Assembly (NCBI GenBank): GCA_937899065.1
Contig: CALBPG010000131.1
Span: 1 to 52,126, forward strand
DNA length: 52,126 nt
Direction: 5' to 3'
Source: an uncultured Allomuricauda sp.
GTDB taxonomy: Bacteria; Bacteroidota; Bacteroidia; Flavobacteriales; Flavobacteriaceae
A program made the translations under genes and the position numbers. The notes under the pieces were generated by a model, which was not told where the DNA came from, ran no database searches, and saw only the letters and a program-made list of their open reading frames with translations. This document shows, piece by piece, positions 40,715 to 49,826 of this stretch; within the stretch, counting starts at the first letter, position 1; each line of letters begins with the position of its first letter.

Positions 40715-43099
40715 ATGAAAAAAATTCTGTTTCCCTTTGTTTTCTTAATGAGTTTAGGTGCTTTCGCCCAGACCGGTGTAATTAAAGGAATTATTTTGGA
40801 CAAGCAATCCGAAAGCCCATTGGAAGGGGCTACTGTTGAACTCCTAAATGCGGAAGTCGCTACTGGGGTCATTTCTGATTTTGACGGTCGCTTTACCTTG
40901 GAAGATGTGCCTATCGGAAGACAAGCCCTTCGCATTAGTTTTATAGGATTCGAAAGTTCTACTATTCCCAATCTTGAAGTTACGACAGGTAAGGATGTTT
41001 TTATCACCGTTAGTCTGTTGGAATCTTTCAACGCCTTAGATGAAGTGGTATTGACCAACGAAGCCAATAAGGACAAACCCTTAAATAAGTTGGCTACCGT
41101 ATCTGCCCGCCAGTTTGGGGTAGAAGAAGTTACTCGCTTTTCAGGAGGACGAAGTGACGTAGGACGACTAGCCGCAAACTTTGCTGGAGTTTCCGCTCCT
41201 GATGACAGTCGTAACGATATTGTGGTCAGAGGAAATTCTCCAACCGGACTTTTATGGCGTTTGGAAGGGGTTCCTATCCCCAGTCCTAACCACTTTTCCA
41301 CTCTGGGAACCACTGGCGGACCTGTCTCTGCCTTGAACCCCAATCTCTTGAAAAATTCAGATTTTATTACCTCAGCCTTCCCCGCGGAATACGGAAACGC
41401 CATCGGTGGGGTTTTTGACCTTGGTTTTCGAAAAGGAAATACCGACGATTACGAGTATACCCTCCAAACGGGAATTTTTACAGGATTGGAAGCAATGGCC
41501 GAAGGTCCTTTGGGTAAGAAGAACGGTTCATTTTTAGTGGCGGGTCGCTACTCCCTAGTTGGCCTTCTGGGCGCAGGTGCCGGAGGTACAGCGGCAACGC
41601 CAAACTATAGTGACGTTTCCTTCAATATTGATTTTGGAACGGGTAAGCTGGGTAACTTTTCCACTTTTGGGATCATAGGAACATCAGATATTGATTTCTT
41701 GGGAGATGACATCGACACGGATGACCTCTTTGCCGCGGAAGATGAAAACACCTTTGTGAAATCCCGTTTTGGGGTAATTGGGGTGAAAAACAAATTAAAG
41801 TTGGGGCAAAACGCGTTCTTGAGAAGCATTGCTTACGTATCGTATACTGGCAACGATTTTGAAGTAGACCGTTTTATCAACAAAGACACTCCGCAAGAAA
41901 GACTTATTCGCTACACCGAAGCTGACAATACGGAAACCCGCTTTACTTTTTCAACGCTTTTCAACGCCAAAATCAACCGTAAATTCACTTTACGAACGGG
42001 GGTTTTGGCAGAGCAAACGAATATCACGAGTCTTTTGTTGGACCGAAACGAACAAGCGGACCTTGATGGTGACGGTGACGCCGATTTGGTCAATTTTCGT
42101 GACATAGATGATAATTTGACCGTGCTACAGCCTTATGTTCAAGGGCAGTTACGTCTTTCTCCCAAACTTACGTTGAGTGCTGGCTTGCATTCACAATACA
42201 GCAGTCTTAATGAGCAATTTGCTGTTGGACCTCGCGGGGCATTGAACTTTCAAGCTTTTCCAAACCACACCTTTAATGTGGGGTATGGGGTACATTATCA
42301 ATCTGCGCCACTCCCCATCTTGTTCTTGAACGAAAACGTAAACGGAACGGCGGTACAGACCAACAGAAACTTGGATTTTATCAGCAGCACCCACTATGTT
42401 TTAGGATATGATGTGCGACTCGGCAACAATTGGCGCGGTAAACTCGAAATTTATCGCCAAGACATTGATGATGCAGCAGTAGAAGCCTTCCCATCGAGCT
42501 ATTCCACATTGACCGAAGGGGCCGATTTCGATTTCGACAACGACCGGGTTTCCTTGGTCAATGCCGGTACTGGATTCAACCAAGGGCTTGAGTTGACCCT
42601 GGAAAAATTCTTTAGCGATGGTTTTTATGGATTGTTAACCAGCTCGTTCTTCGAAAGCAAGTACGAAGGAAGTGATGGCATTGAACGCAATACCCCTTTC
42701 AACAATGGTTATGTGGTCAACTTTTTGGCCGGAAAAGAATTCAAAACAGGACGCTCTGGCAAGAATATTTTGTTCGTGGATACTCGGTTGACCACATCTG
42801 GTGGACGCTATTTCTCACCGGTTGACCTAGAAGCTTCCAGTATTGCTGGTTTTGTAGTTTTACAAGAAGATGTTGCCTTTAGCCAACAGTATGAAGATTA
42901 CTTCCGTTGGGATGTAAAGTTTGGTCTCAAAATCAACAGTAGAACCAAAAAGACATCCCACCAATTCTATGTAGACCTTCAGAATGTTACCGCCAATGAA
43001 AACATTTTTGTTAGACGTTACAATCGTTTGACCAACAATATTGATGAGGTCAATCAAATTGGCTTCTTCCCTGATTTTGGATATAAGTTTCAATTTTAA
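40715..43099 (+). CDS. TonB-dependent receptor with CarboxypepD_reg-like domain
   Basis: 794 aa. Signal peptide ends at AFAQ. Residues about 22-105 are the CarboxypepD_reg-like beta sandwich (GIILDKQSESPLEGATVELL, DFDGRFTLEDVPIG), followed by a plug (NLKGVSA-like NFAGVSAPDDSRNDIVVRGN) and a barrel ending in FGYKFQF with terminal Phe. A loop near residue 445 has DLDGDGDADLV, a calcium-binding-like pattern. Facing it are a LytS/LytTR pair, with direct repeats between them, and the SDR gene behind it starts 10 bases after its stop. Ligand unknown. Confidence 0.9.
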   Translation: MKKILFPFVFLMSLGAFAQTGVIKGIILDKQSESPLEGATVELLNAEVATGVISDFDGRFTLEDVPIGRQALRISFIGFESSTIPNLEVTTGKDVFITVSLLESFNALDEVVLTNEANKDKPLNKLATVSARQFGVEEVTRFSGGRSDVGRLAANFAGVSAPDDSRNDIVVRGNSPTGLLWRLEGVPIPSPNHFSTLGTTGGPVSALNPNLLKNSDFITSAFPAEYGNAIGGVFDLGFRKGNTDDYEYTLQTGIFTGLEAMAEGPLGKKNGSFLVAGRYSLVGLLGAGAGGTAATPNYSDVSFNIDFGTGKLGNFSTFGIIGTSDIDFLGDDIDTDDLFAAEDENTFVKSRFGVIGVKNKLKLGQNAFLRSIAYVSYTGNDFEVDRFINKDTPQERLIRYTEADNTETRFTFSTLFNAKINRKFTLRTGVLAEQTNITSLLLDRNEQADLDGDGDADLVNFRDIDDNLTVLQPYVQGQLRLSPKLTLSAGLHSQYSSLNEQFAVGPRGALNFQAFPNHTFNVGYGVHYQSAPLPILFLNENVNGTAVQTNRNLDFISSTHYVLGYDVRLGNNWRGKLEIYRQDIDDAAVEAFPSSYSTLTEGADFDFDNDRVSLVNAGTGFNQGLELTLEKFFSDGFYGLLTSSFFESKYEGSDGIERNTPFNNGYVVNFLAGKEFKTGRSGKNILFVDTRLTTSGGRYFSPVDLEASSIAGFVVLQEDVAFSQQYEDYFRWDVKFGLKINSRTKKTSHQFYVDLQNVTANENIFVRRYNRLTNNIDEVNQIGFFPDFGYKFQF

Positions 43100-43109
43100 A
43101 CCTACCGCC

Positions 43110-43919
43110 ATGTTTTCCAAACCAAGAAAAAACAAATTCGTAAAGTCTTATGGGTCATGGGGCCTTGTTACCGGAGCTTCATCAGGCATTGGGAAAGAAA
43201 TTTCCCATTGCTGGGCCAGCTTGGGAATTCATCTAGTACTTACGGGCAGAAATGTTCGTGCGCTAAAGGCATTAAGCACTACTCTGGAAGAAACTTATGG
43301 GATTCACACAGATCTCATTGTAGCAGACCTGAGCAATATTGGGGACATTGAAATGTTGATTCACAGTTTAGGTGACCTTCCCGTTGGTATTTTCGTAGGG
43401 TCAGCAGGGTTTGGCACCTCTGGTCCATTTACCAAATCAAACCTCGGGGATGAGCTCGAAATGTTACAGGTGAATACCATCGCCTTGATGATGTTGACCC
43501 ACCATTTTGCTCGAAGGTTTTCACAACTGGGCAAAGGTGGAATCGTTTTGTTAAGTTCCATTGTCGGATTTCAAGGAGTCCCCAACGCAACAAACTATGC
43601 GGCCACAAAGGCCTACGTACAAGCACTCGGAGAAGGTTTGTACCACGAGTTAAAACCTTATGGGGTGGATGTCGTTACCGCAGCGCCTGGTCCTGTAGAA
43701 AGTGGATTTGCGCATCGCGCCAATATGAAAATGAAGAATGCCTTGAGACCTGAAGATGTGGCTTGGCCCATTCTAAAAGCTTTAGGGAAACGAGCTGTAG
43801 TATTCCCCGGTACCCTTACCAAAATTTTGATATTGGGCTTGCGTACTGTACCGCGTTGGGGTAAGATAAAAATCATGCAAAAGGTCATGAGTGGCATGAC
43901 ACAACACCAACCCGCATAA
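43110..43919 (+). CDS. Short-chain dehydrogenase/reductase
   Basis: 269 aa from ATG 43110; an in-frame ATG 69 bases upstream would overlap the receptor gene and is unlikely. Classical SDR: cofactor motif TGASSGIGKEI near residue 18-28, LVLTGRN for NADP preference (Arg after the second strand), NYAATKAYVQAL as YxxxK active site, and the GPVESGF loop. Substrate unknown. It follows the receptor by 10 bases and precedes the DinB-like gene by 16, so the three look co-transcribed. Confidence 0.92.
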   Translation: MFSKPRKNKFVKSYGSWGLVTGASSGIGKEISHCWASLGIHLVLTGRNVRALKALSTTLEETYGIHTDLIVADLSNIGDIEMLIHSLGDLPVGIFVGSAGFGTSGPFTKSNLGDELEMLQVNTIALMMLTHHFARRFSQLGKGGIVLLSSIVGFQGVPNATNYAATKAYVQALGEGLYHELKPYGVDVVTAAPGPVESGFAHRANMKMKNALRPEDVAWPILKALGKRAVVFPGTLTKILILGLRTVPRWGKIKIMQKVMSGMTQHQPA

Positions 43920-43935
43920 TTTTTAAAGAAACGTC

Positions 43936-44475
43936 ATGAAAATTCGAAATAGAATCATTTTCTTAGGAGTCCTCCTAACCGTAATTGGAATTGTTTTGGC
44001 TCGGAACACCGAATCGAGTGACACCTTTATGGATGACCAAATGGAAGTGCTTCAAGCATACATTTCAAAGCGTGACGCTGCAAATCCATCCGTTTCAAAG
44101 GTCGATGTGGCTTGGCATATTGACCATTCTTTAAAAACCATCAACAGGGTTTATGAGGAATTGGATAAATCCAATCCAGAAGAATATCGTTATACCTTCA
44201 GTTTTTCCAGGATATGCATTTTCGCATGGGGTGATTTTCCAAGAGGCGTGGCACAAGCCCCCAAGGTAGTACGACCACCAAAAAAAATTGAAACCGACAA
44301 CCTGTATTCACAATGGGAAGAAGCCCGACAAAATTTAGACAAGTTAAAGGAGCTTGATGACCGTGTTCATTTTAAGCATCCCTATTTCAATATCATCAAT
44401 AAGGGGCAAACCAAACGTTTCTTGAGGATTCATACCCGTCACCATCTGAGGATTATTGAAGACATTTTAAAATAG
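43936..44475 (+). CDS. DinB/DUF1569-like membrane-anchored protein
   Basis: 179 aa. One N-terminal hydrophobic helix (about 7-22), then a four-helix bundle with DUF1569-type motifs: VAWHIDHSLKTINRVYEEL and a C-terminal RIHTRHHLRIIEDIL, whose His residues may bind metal. It differs from soluble DinB relatives by its anchor. Function unknown. Last gene before a strong bidirectional terminator. Confidence 0.75.
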   Translation: MKIRNRIIFLGVLLTVIGIVLARNTESSDTFMDDQMEVLQAYISKRDAANPSVSKVDVAWHIDHSLKTINRVYEELDKSNPEEYRYTFSFSRICIFAWGDFPRGVAQAPKVVRPPKKIETDNLYSQWEEARQNLDKLKELDDRVHFKHPYFNIINKGQTKRFLRIHTRHHLRIIEDILK

Positions 44476-44480
44476 TCCAT

Positions 44481-44511
44481 AAAAAAACCCGCTCGATGAG
44501 CGGGTTTTTTT
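44481..44511. terminator. Bidirectional terminator
   Basis: AAAAAAA-CCCGCTC-GAT-GAGCGGG-TTTTTTT. It serves the convergent DinB-like gene (plus) and rpmA (minus). Confidence 0.92.
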
Positions 44512-44529
44512 ATTTCTTGTTCGTTGTAC

Positions 44530-44790
44530 TTACGCTTGAAAAGGCTCAATGGATACAAAAGATTTGCCTCCAGCTTTCTTCTCAAACTTTACGATACCGT
44601 CTACCTTGGCATGCAAGGTATGGTCTTTACTCGCGTAAACATTGTCACCAGGATTATGTTTGGTTCCTCGTTGTCTAACAATGATATTTCCTGCTATCGC
44701 AGCTTGACCTCCAAAAATCTTAACGCCCAAGCGTTTCGATTCCGATTCTCTTCCGTTTTTAGAACTACCTACACCTTTTTTATGTGCCAT
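44530..44790 (-). CDS. rpmA: 50S ribosomal protein L27
   Basis: 86 aa, starts directly with [20 protein letters not shown], so it is not a cleaved-precursor form. Next follow [20 protein letters not shown] and [16 protein letters not shown]. The N-terminal tail reaches the peptidyl-transferase centre. It follows rplU by 23 bases. Confidence 0.98.
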   Translation of the reverse strand: MAHKKGVGSSKNGRESESKRLGVKIFGGQAAIAGNIIVRQRGTKHNPGDNVYASKDHTLHAKVDGIVKFEKKAGGKSFVSIEPFQA

Positions 44791-44813
44791 GATATGTTGT
44801 TTTTAACGCTTTA

Positions 44814-45353
44814 TTATTTAGTTAAAGCCTCAATCAACTCCGCTTTCTTCATCGAAGAAATTCCTGTGATTCCTTGGGCTTTTGCCATTTCTTTCAACTC
44901 GGCAACCGTTTTACCGCTCAAATCCTCAGAAGCTTTTTTAGGTTCTGCTTTTGGTGCTGCGGCAGTTTTCTTAGCTGGTTCAGCTTTTGCCTTAGGTGCT
45001 TCTGCTACTTTCTCCTTTTTAGGAGCCGCTTTCTTGGCGCCTTTGGCAACAATGCCTTCTACAACGATTTCCGTAAGGGCTTGTCTGTGTCCATTTTTGC
45101 TACGGTACCCTTTTCTTCTTTTCTTTTTGAAGACGATTACTTTGTCTCCTTTCAGGTGCTTTACCACTTTTGCCTCAACGGCTGCACCATCTATGACTGG
45201 GGCGCCAACAGTTACGCTTCCGTTATCATCCAACAAAAGAACCTTGTCAAAAGTTACCTTTTTACCTTCTTCTGTTTGCAAACGGTGAACGTACACTTTC
45301 TGGTCTTTTGCAACTTTGAATTGCTGCCCTGCCATTTCTACAATTGCGTACAT
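44814..45353 (-). CDS. rplU: 50S ribosomal protein L21 with C-terminal SAP/Rho-N-like extension
   Basis: 179 aa against about 103 in most bacteria. The first 100 residues are ordinary L21 ([20 protein letters not shown], and [20 protein letters not shown]). Then comes a Lys/Ala/Pro-rich linker ([20 protein letters not shown]) and a terminal helical motif [20 protein letters not shown] with [11 protein letters not shown], like SAP or Rho-N helix-extended-helix domains that bind nucleic acid. Such extensions occur in other Bacteroidota. The promoter and a leader hairpin are described separately. Confidence 0.96.
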   Translation of the reverse strand: MYAIVEMAGQQFKVAKDQKVYVHRLQTEEGKKVTFDKVLLLDDNGSVTVGAPVIDGAAVEAKVVKHLKGDKVIVFKKKRRKGYRSKNGHRQALTEIVVEGIVAKGAKKAAPKKEKVAEAPKAKAEPAKKTAAAPKAEPKKASEDLSGKTVAELKEMAKAQGITGISSMKKAELIEALTK

Positions 45354-45371
45354 AGTATTTTATTTACGTTT

Positions 45372-45421
45372 ACTCGCTATTTTAGCGGGTGCAAATATAC
45401 GCTTTAATCCTTAATTCACAA
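45372..45421 (-). promoter_or_regulatory. rplU-rpmA promoter and leader hairpin
   Basis: Minus strand TTG (45421-45419), 19 bases, then TATATTTG (45399-45392): both boxes of the Bacteroidota consensus at normal spacing. The predicted transcript begins at the hairpin ACCCGCTA-AAA-TAGCGAGT (45390-45372, one mismatch), which might be a ribosomal-protein leader element; this is a guess. Confidence 0.65.
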
Positions 45422-45433
45422 GGTTTTTTGACC

Positions 45434-45883
45434 TCATTTGCTTTTGGGATTATTGGAGGTTTTAAAGAGCTGCATGAAGGATAAAGTAAGCACCAAGGTA
45501 GTCGCCAAACCCATAATGGCCACGGTAAAGAAAACGATACCTTCAAAGTTTGCATAATCTTTTGACCAAACCTCCGAAAGTTCCCCTAAAAAACCGGTGT
45601 TTAGTTCAGTTGAATACAGCGCAAAAAAAATGGTGAATACCAACGTGGCAGCAAATCCCGTGGTAACTCCCGCGGTAAATCCCTTTCCATAGGTGAATTC
45701 CTTCCCTAACCTAAGCTTGGTGTACTTTATCGTCTCGTAAACACCAAAACCAGTGATTATTCCATTGAACAAACTGTAAAATACATTGGTATGTTTTCCC
45801 ATTAAGGAAAGTATCAAAAAATAAGCGATAAGTACTGCTGCGGTCACAAGTCCAAAACGAATGGGAAGGGTCATGTTTTTCAT
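45434..45883 (-). CDS. DUF4199 membrane protein
   Basis: 149 aa with four hydrophobic helices, length and pattern of DUF4199: FGLVTAAVLIAYFLILSLMG, YETIKYTKLRLGKEFTYGKG, FTAGVTTGFAATLVFTIFFA, and a last helix before KTSNNPKSK. Function unknown. It stands alone on the minus strand between rplU and the divergent peptidase operon. Confidence 0.85.
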   Translation of the reverse strand: MKNMTLPIRFGLVTAAVLIAYFLILSLMGKHTNVFYSLFNGIITGFGVYETIKYTKLRLGKEFTYGKGFTAGVTTGFAATLVFTIFFALYSTELNTGFLGELSEVWSKDYANFEGIVFFTVAIMGLATTLVLTLSFMQLFKTSNNPKSK

Positions 45884-46061
45884 GTTGGTGTGTTTAAAAG
45901 ATTATCCTCTTTAATTTAGTGAATATTCGGCAATTCATCTGCCTTGGGATTCCAATGGCCTTCCTTGGCGATTAGAACACTTTTCGATTATCTTAGTGAG
46001 GTCAGAAAAAGAGTTGCGTTCTGCGCGCTTGAAGACATTCTATTCATTAATCCAAAAACCT

Positions 46062-47375
46062 ATGAAAAAAGCATACTATGCCTTATTGTTGTTGCCCTAC
46101 ATGTTAGGAGCCCAACAAGTTGATTTTGAAGAATACGACCTTGATAATGGTTTGCATGTAATTCTTCATCAAGATAACTCGGCCCCAGTAGTCAATATTT
46201 CGGTTATGTACCATGTGGGTTCCAAAGATGAAAATCCCAATAAAACAGGTTTCGCCCATTTCTTTGAGCATCTCCTTTTCGAAGGAACCAAGAATATAGA
46301 ACGAGGGGAATGGGACAAAATCGTATCCTCCAACGGGGGTAGCGGCAACGCCAGTACCTTTTTAGACGAGACTTATTATTACGAAACCTTCCCGTCGAAT
46401 AGTTTGGAAACTGGTCTTTGGTTGGAATCCGAAAGGCTTTTGCATCCAGTAATTGAGCAAGTTGGGGTGGACACTCAGAAGGAAGTCGTTCAAGAAGAAC
46501 GAAGGTTGAGAGTAGACAACTCGCCCTACGGTGCTTTTTTCGAACAACTGCTGAAATACCTGTATACCAAACATTCCTATCGTTGGGGAATTCTAGGTTC
46601 CATGGAGCATATTGCTAGTGCCTCTTTGGAAGACTTTCAAAACTTCAGTAAAAAGTTTTATGTACCCAACAATGCAGTTTTAGTGATAGCTGGTGATTTC
46701 GAGACTGAGAAAACCAAAAAAATGATTTCTGATTATTTTGGGCCAATTCCAAAAGGAGAACCCATACAACGGGTAAAGGTAGAAGAAGACCCCATCGAAA
46801 CCACGGTGATGGCCAAATACCATGACCCAAATATTCAAATCCCTGCGCTGCTATTGGCTTATCGCACGCCAGGGAAAAAGGAACGTGACGCTTACGTAAT
46901 TGATATGATATCGACCTACCTAAGCGACGGGGAAAGTTCAAAGTTGTACAAGACCTTGGTTGATGAACAGAAGAAAGCACTTCAAATTTTTGCTTTTCCC
47001 ATAAATGCTGAAGACTACAGCTCCTACGTAGTTGGTGGACTTCCGGTTGGTGATAATACCCTTCAAGACATTAAAACCGGTATTGATGTAGAAATTCTAA
47101 AAATGCAAAGTGAACTGATTTCTGAAAAAGATTATCAAAAACTTCAGAACAAGTTTGAGAACAACTTCGTCAATGCAAACAGTAGTTTTTCTGGAATTGC
47201 TGAGTCCCTTGCAGAAAATTATTTATTGAAAGATGACACCAATCTTATCAATACAGAAATTGATATTTATCGTTCCATCACTCGTGAAGAGATTCGCGAT
47301 GTGGCGAAAAAGTATCTCAAAGTAAACCAAAGAGTAGAGCTAGAATATTTACCCGAACAAAAAAATGCCAACTAA
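46062..47375 (+). CDS. M16 zinc peptidase, catalytic subunit
   Basis: 437 aa from ATG 46062, where a signal peptide begins (MKKAYYALLLLPYMLGAQQ); the reading from 45996 adds 22 polar residues. The inverted zinc motif HxxEH is present as HFFEH in TGFAHFFEHLLFEGT, with the third ligand Glu in KEVVQEERRLRV about 75 residues on. A second, inactive half-domain follows. It is predicted periplasmic or membrane-attached. The next gene is a related protein without the zinc motif, so the pair should act as a heterodimer. Confidence 0.94.
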   Translation: MKKAYYALLLLPYMLGAQQVDFEEYDLDNGLHVILHQDNSAPVVNISVMYHVGSKDENPNKTGFAHFFEHLLFEGTKNIERGEWDKIVSSNGGSGNASTFLDETYYYETFPSNSLETGLWLESERLLHPVIEQVGVDTQKEVVQEERRLRVDNSPYGAFFEQLLKYLYTKHSYRWGILGSMEHIASASLEDFQNFSKKFYVPNNAVLVIAGDFETEKTKKMISDYFGPIPKGEPIQRVKVEEDPIETTVMAKYHDPNIQIPALLLAYRTPGKKERDAYVIDMISTYLSDGESSKLYKTLVDEQKKALQIFAFPINAEDYSSYVVGGLPVGDNTLQDIKTGIDVEILKMQSELISEKDYQKLQNKFENNFVNANSSFSGIAESLAENYLLKDDTNLINTEIDIYRSITREEIRDVAKKYLKVNQRVELEYLPEQKNAN

Positions 47376-47376
47376 A

Positions 47377-48810
47377 ATGAAAAGGATAGTATTTTCCATT
47401 GCATTGTTCATCGCTTTTTTTAGCCTACATGGACAAATTGATAGAACACAACCTCCAAAACCCGGTCCGGCACCCACGATTAACCTAAAAGAACCTGTTC
47501 GATTCGAACTCAACAATGGGCTAAAAGTGATGGTGGTCGAAAACCATAAGCTACCACGGGTTTCCATACAGCTTACCTTAGACAACGCCCCTATTTTGCA
47601 AGGAGAAAAGGCAGGGGTTTCGGATTTGACGGCAAGTTTGGTCGGAAAAGGGTCTAAAAACATTTCCAAAGATGCATTTTACGAAGAAGTAGATTTTTTG
47701 GGAGCGAATATTTCATTGGGTGACCAAAGTGCTTACGCCAGTTGTCTTTCCAAATATTTTCCTAGAATTCTGGAATTGATGGCCGATGCTGCCTTGAATC
47801 CCAATTTCACCCAAGAAGAATTTGACAAGGAAAAAGACAAGCTTCTTACGGCCCTAAAAGCCGAAGAGAACGATGTAAGCGCTATTGCTACTCGCGTTCA
47901 GTTAGCCCTTGCGTACGGTAAAAATCATCCTTATGGGGAAATAACCTCCGAAGAAACCGTAAACAACGTTACCCTTGCAGACGTCGAGCAATTTTATCGC
48001 GCCAACTTTGTTCCAGCCAATGCTTACCTGGTGGTCATTGGTGATGTTGACTTAGCGGAAGTAGAAAAACTGGTTACAGAATATTTTACCCCCTGGTCAA
48101 AAGCAACGCCTCCCTCGTTTAGCTATGCTAAACCCGTTGATGCCCAATACGCACAAATCAACTTGGTAGATATGCCTAAGGCCGTCCAATCTGAAATTGT
48201 AGTCCAGAATATCACCGAATTGAAAATGAAAGATGATGATTACCTACATGCATTGTTGGCCAATCGAATCTTGGGTGGGGGTAGTCAAGCTAGACTTTTT
48301 ATGAACCTAAGGGAAGATAAAGGGTATACCTATGGGTCGTATTCCGCCATTCGCGATAACAAATTTGGTCCGATGCGCTTTAGCGCCTCTGCCGAAGTAC
48401 GCAATGCCGTTACCGATAGCGCCATGGTAGAAATGCTTACTGAAATTGATAAAATCAGAACTACTCCAGTGACGGCCGAAGAGTTGAAAAATGCAAAGGC
48501 CAAATACTCAGGAAGCTTTGTTATGGCCCTCGAAAAACCACAGACAGTCGTGAACTACGCTCTTAATATTGAAACGGAAGGTCTTCACAGCGATTTTTAT
48601 AAAACCTATTTGGAACGTATCAATGCCGTAACGGTAGAAGATGTGCAAAAGGCGGCAGAAAAATATTTTACCACAGCCAACGCGCGCTTGGTGGTTACAG
48701 GCAAGGCAAGTGAAATAGCAGAAAAACTGGAAAATTTCAACTTTCAAGGGAAAAAAGTACCCTTGCTGTATTACGACAATAATGCTAATAAAACTGCCAA
48801 ACCGGAATAA
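47377..48810 (+). CDS. M16 peptidase-like partner lacking the zinc motif
   Basis: 477 aa from ATG 47377 (an in-frame ATG at 47365 would overlap the preceding gene by 11 bases). Signal peptide ends near FSLHGQ. It aligns in architecture with the M16 fold, but where HxxEH is expected the sequence reads EKAGVSDLTASLVGKGSKN. The C-terminal half keeps the glycine-rich NRILGGGSQARLFMNLREDK and YSAIRDNKFG used for substrate contact. Probably the non-catalytic subunit, like the alpha subunit of mitochondrial processing peptidase. Confidence 0.92.
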   Translation: MKRIVFSIALFIAFFSLHGQIDRTQPPKPGPAPTINLKEPVRFELNNGLKVMVVENHKLPRVSIQLTLDNAPILQGEKAGVSDLTASLVGKGSKNISKDAFYEEVDFLGANISLGDQSAYASCLSKYFPRILELMADAALNPNFTQEEFDKEKDKLLTALKAEENDVSAIATRVQLALAYGKNHPYGEITSEETVNNVTLADVEQFYRANFVPANAYLVVIGDVDLAEVEKLVTEYFTPWSKATPPSFSYAKPVDAQYAQINLVDMPKAVQSEIVVQNITELKMKDDDYLHALLANRILGGGSQARLFMNLREDKGYTYGSYSAIRDNKFGPMRFSASAEVRNAVTDSAMVEMLTEIDKIRTTPVTAEELKNAKAKYSGSFVMALEKPQTVVNYALNIETEGLHSDFYKTYLERINAVTVEDVQKAAEKYFTTANARLVVTGKASEIAEKLENFNFQGKKVPLLYYDNNANKTAKPE

Positions 48811-48855
48811 TCAGGGATTTTCGCTTTTACTGAGGAAACGAGATATTTAAAACAT

Positions 48856-49746
48856 TTAGGACGCCTTGGGCGTCCTTTTTTTATTGATGAGATATACCCC
48901 AAAAAGTATCAACCCAGCAGACAACAATTGACGAGCGCCAAAGGTTTCGCCATCCAATACCCCCCAAAAAATACCAACCAAGGGAATCAAATAGGTGACG
49001 GAAACCGAAAACACCGCTGAAGAAATTTGTACCAGTCGATTGAACATGATTTTGGCGACACAGGTACTCAACACACAAAGAATTACGATATAGCCTAAAG
49101 AAGGCCAAAAGTTCGGACCATTCAAAGTTGACCCCTCAAAAAAACCCGAACTAAACATCACGAGTAAACCGGGAATCCAAATGCCTAAAAAATTGCCAAC
49201 GGCGATGGCCATAGGGGAAACGTTTTGCAGTTTGCTTTTGATAATATTTGTGTTCAGCGCATAGCAAACCGTAGCAATCACGACCAAAACCGTATATCCA
49301 TAATTTTGCTCAGGATTCAAGGATTTTCCAGTCAAAATCAATAAAATCGCGCCACCTAGACCCAAAAGCACTCCAAAAAGCTGATTGCGTTGAAACCCAA
49401 TACCAAAAGCCAAGTATCCTACAAATAAAGTAAATAAGGGCACCAGCGAATTCAAAACCGAGGCCACAGAGCTATCGATTTCAGTCTCAGCAAAAGCGAA
49501 CAAAAACATGGGCAGAAAACTCCCCACAAAACCTGATACTATTACCCAGGGCCATTCTTGCTTTGAAATGCCGCGAACACTTCTGAATCCGATAACAAAC
49601 AGAAACAACCCGGCCAATACTACACGAACGGAACCCAGTTGCAACGGGGTAAATCCCAACAACCCTTTTTTGATTAAAATGTATGAGGTACCCCATATAA
49701 CAGAAAGGATTCCTAAATACAGCCATTTTTTGTTGGTATCCCCCAT
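48856..49746 (-). CDS. EamA/DMT-family transporter
   Basis: 296 aa, ten predicted helices in two EamA repeats: WGTSYILIKKGLLGFTPLQL and IWGTSYILIKK in the first, VIATVCYALNTNIIKSKL and YLIPLVGIFWGVLDGE in the second. Exporters of this family move amino acids, drugs or other metabolites. Substrate unknown. The C-terminal codons for RTPKAS coincide with the terminator hairpin of the convergent peptidase operon. Confidence 0.9.
   Translation of the reverse strand: MGDTNKKWLYLGILSVIWGTSYILIKKGLLGFTPLQLGSVRVVLAGLFLFVIGFRSVRGISKQEWPWVIVSGFVGSFLPMFLFAFAETEIDSSVASVLNSLVPLFTLFVGYLAFGIGFQRNQLFGVLLGLGGAILLILTGKSLNPEQNYGYTVLVVIATVCYALNTNIIKSKLQNVSPMAIAVGNFLGIWIPGLLVMFSSGFFEGSTLNGPNFWPSLGYIVILCVLSTCVAKIMFNRLVQISSAVFSVSVTYLIPLVGIFWGVLDGETFGARQLLSAGLILFGVYLINKKRTPKAS
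48858..48882 (+). terminator. Terminator of the M16 operon, inside the DMT coding end
   Basis: AGGACGCC-TTG-GGCGTCCT followed by TTTTTTT on the plus strand. On the minus strand the same bases encode the last residues and stop of the DMT gene. Confidence 0.88.
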
Positions 49747-49826
49747 ACATCACCTTTGGGCTACAAATGTGCTGATAATTCAAGACTATATCGCCATTCC
49801 AATGTATTTTTGTAATCACTACAAGA

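Noticed and set aside
40684..41403. Minus-strand ORF of 239 aa over the TonB receptor start
   Set aside because: Antisense to the signal peptide and plug of a convincing receptor, and low-complexity in composition.
44524..45407. Plus-strand ORFs of 254 and 177 aa over rpmA and rplU
   Set aside because: Complementary to well-conserved ribosomal protein genes; Phe/Ser/Cys-rich strings are typical of antisense frames over Lys/Ala-rich genes.
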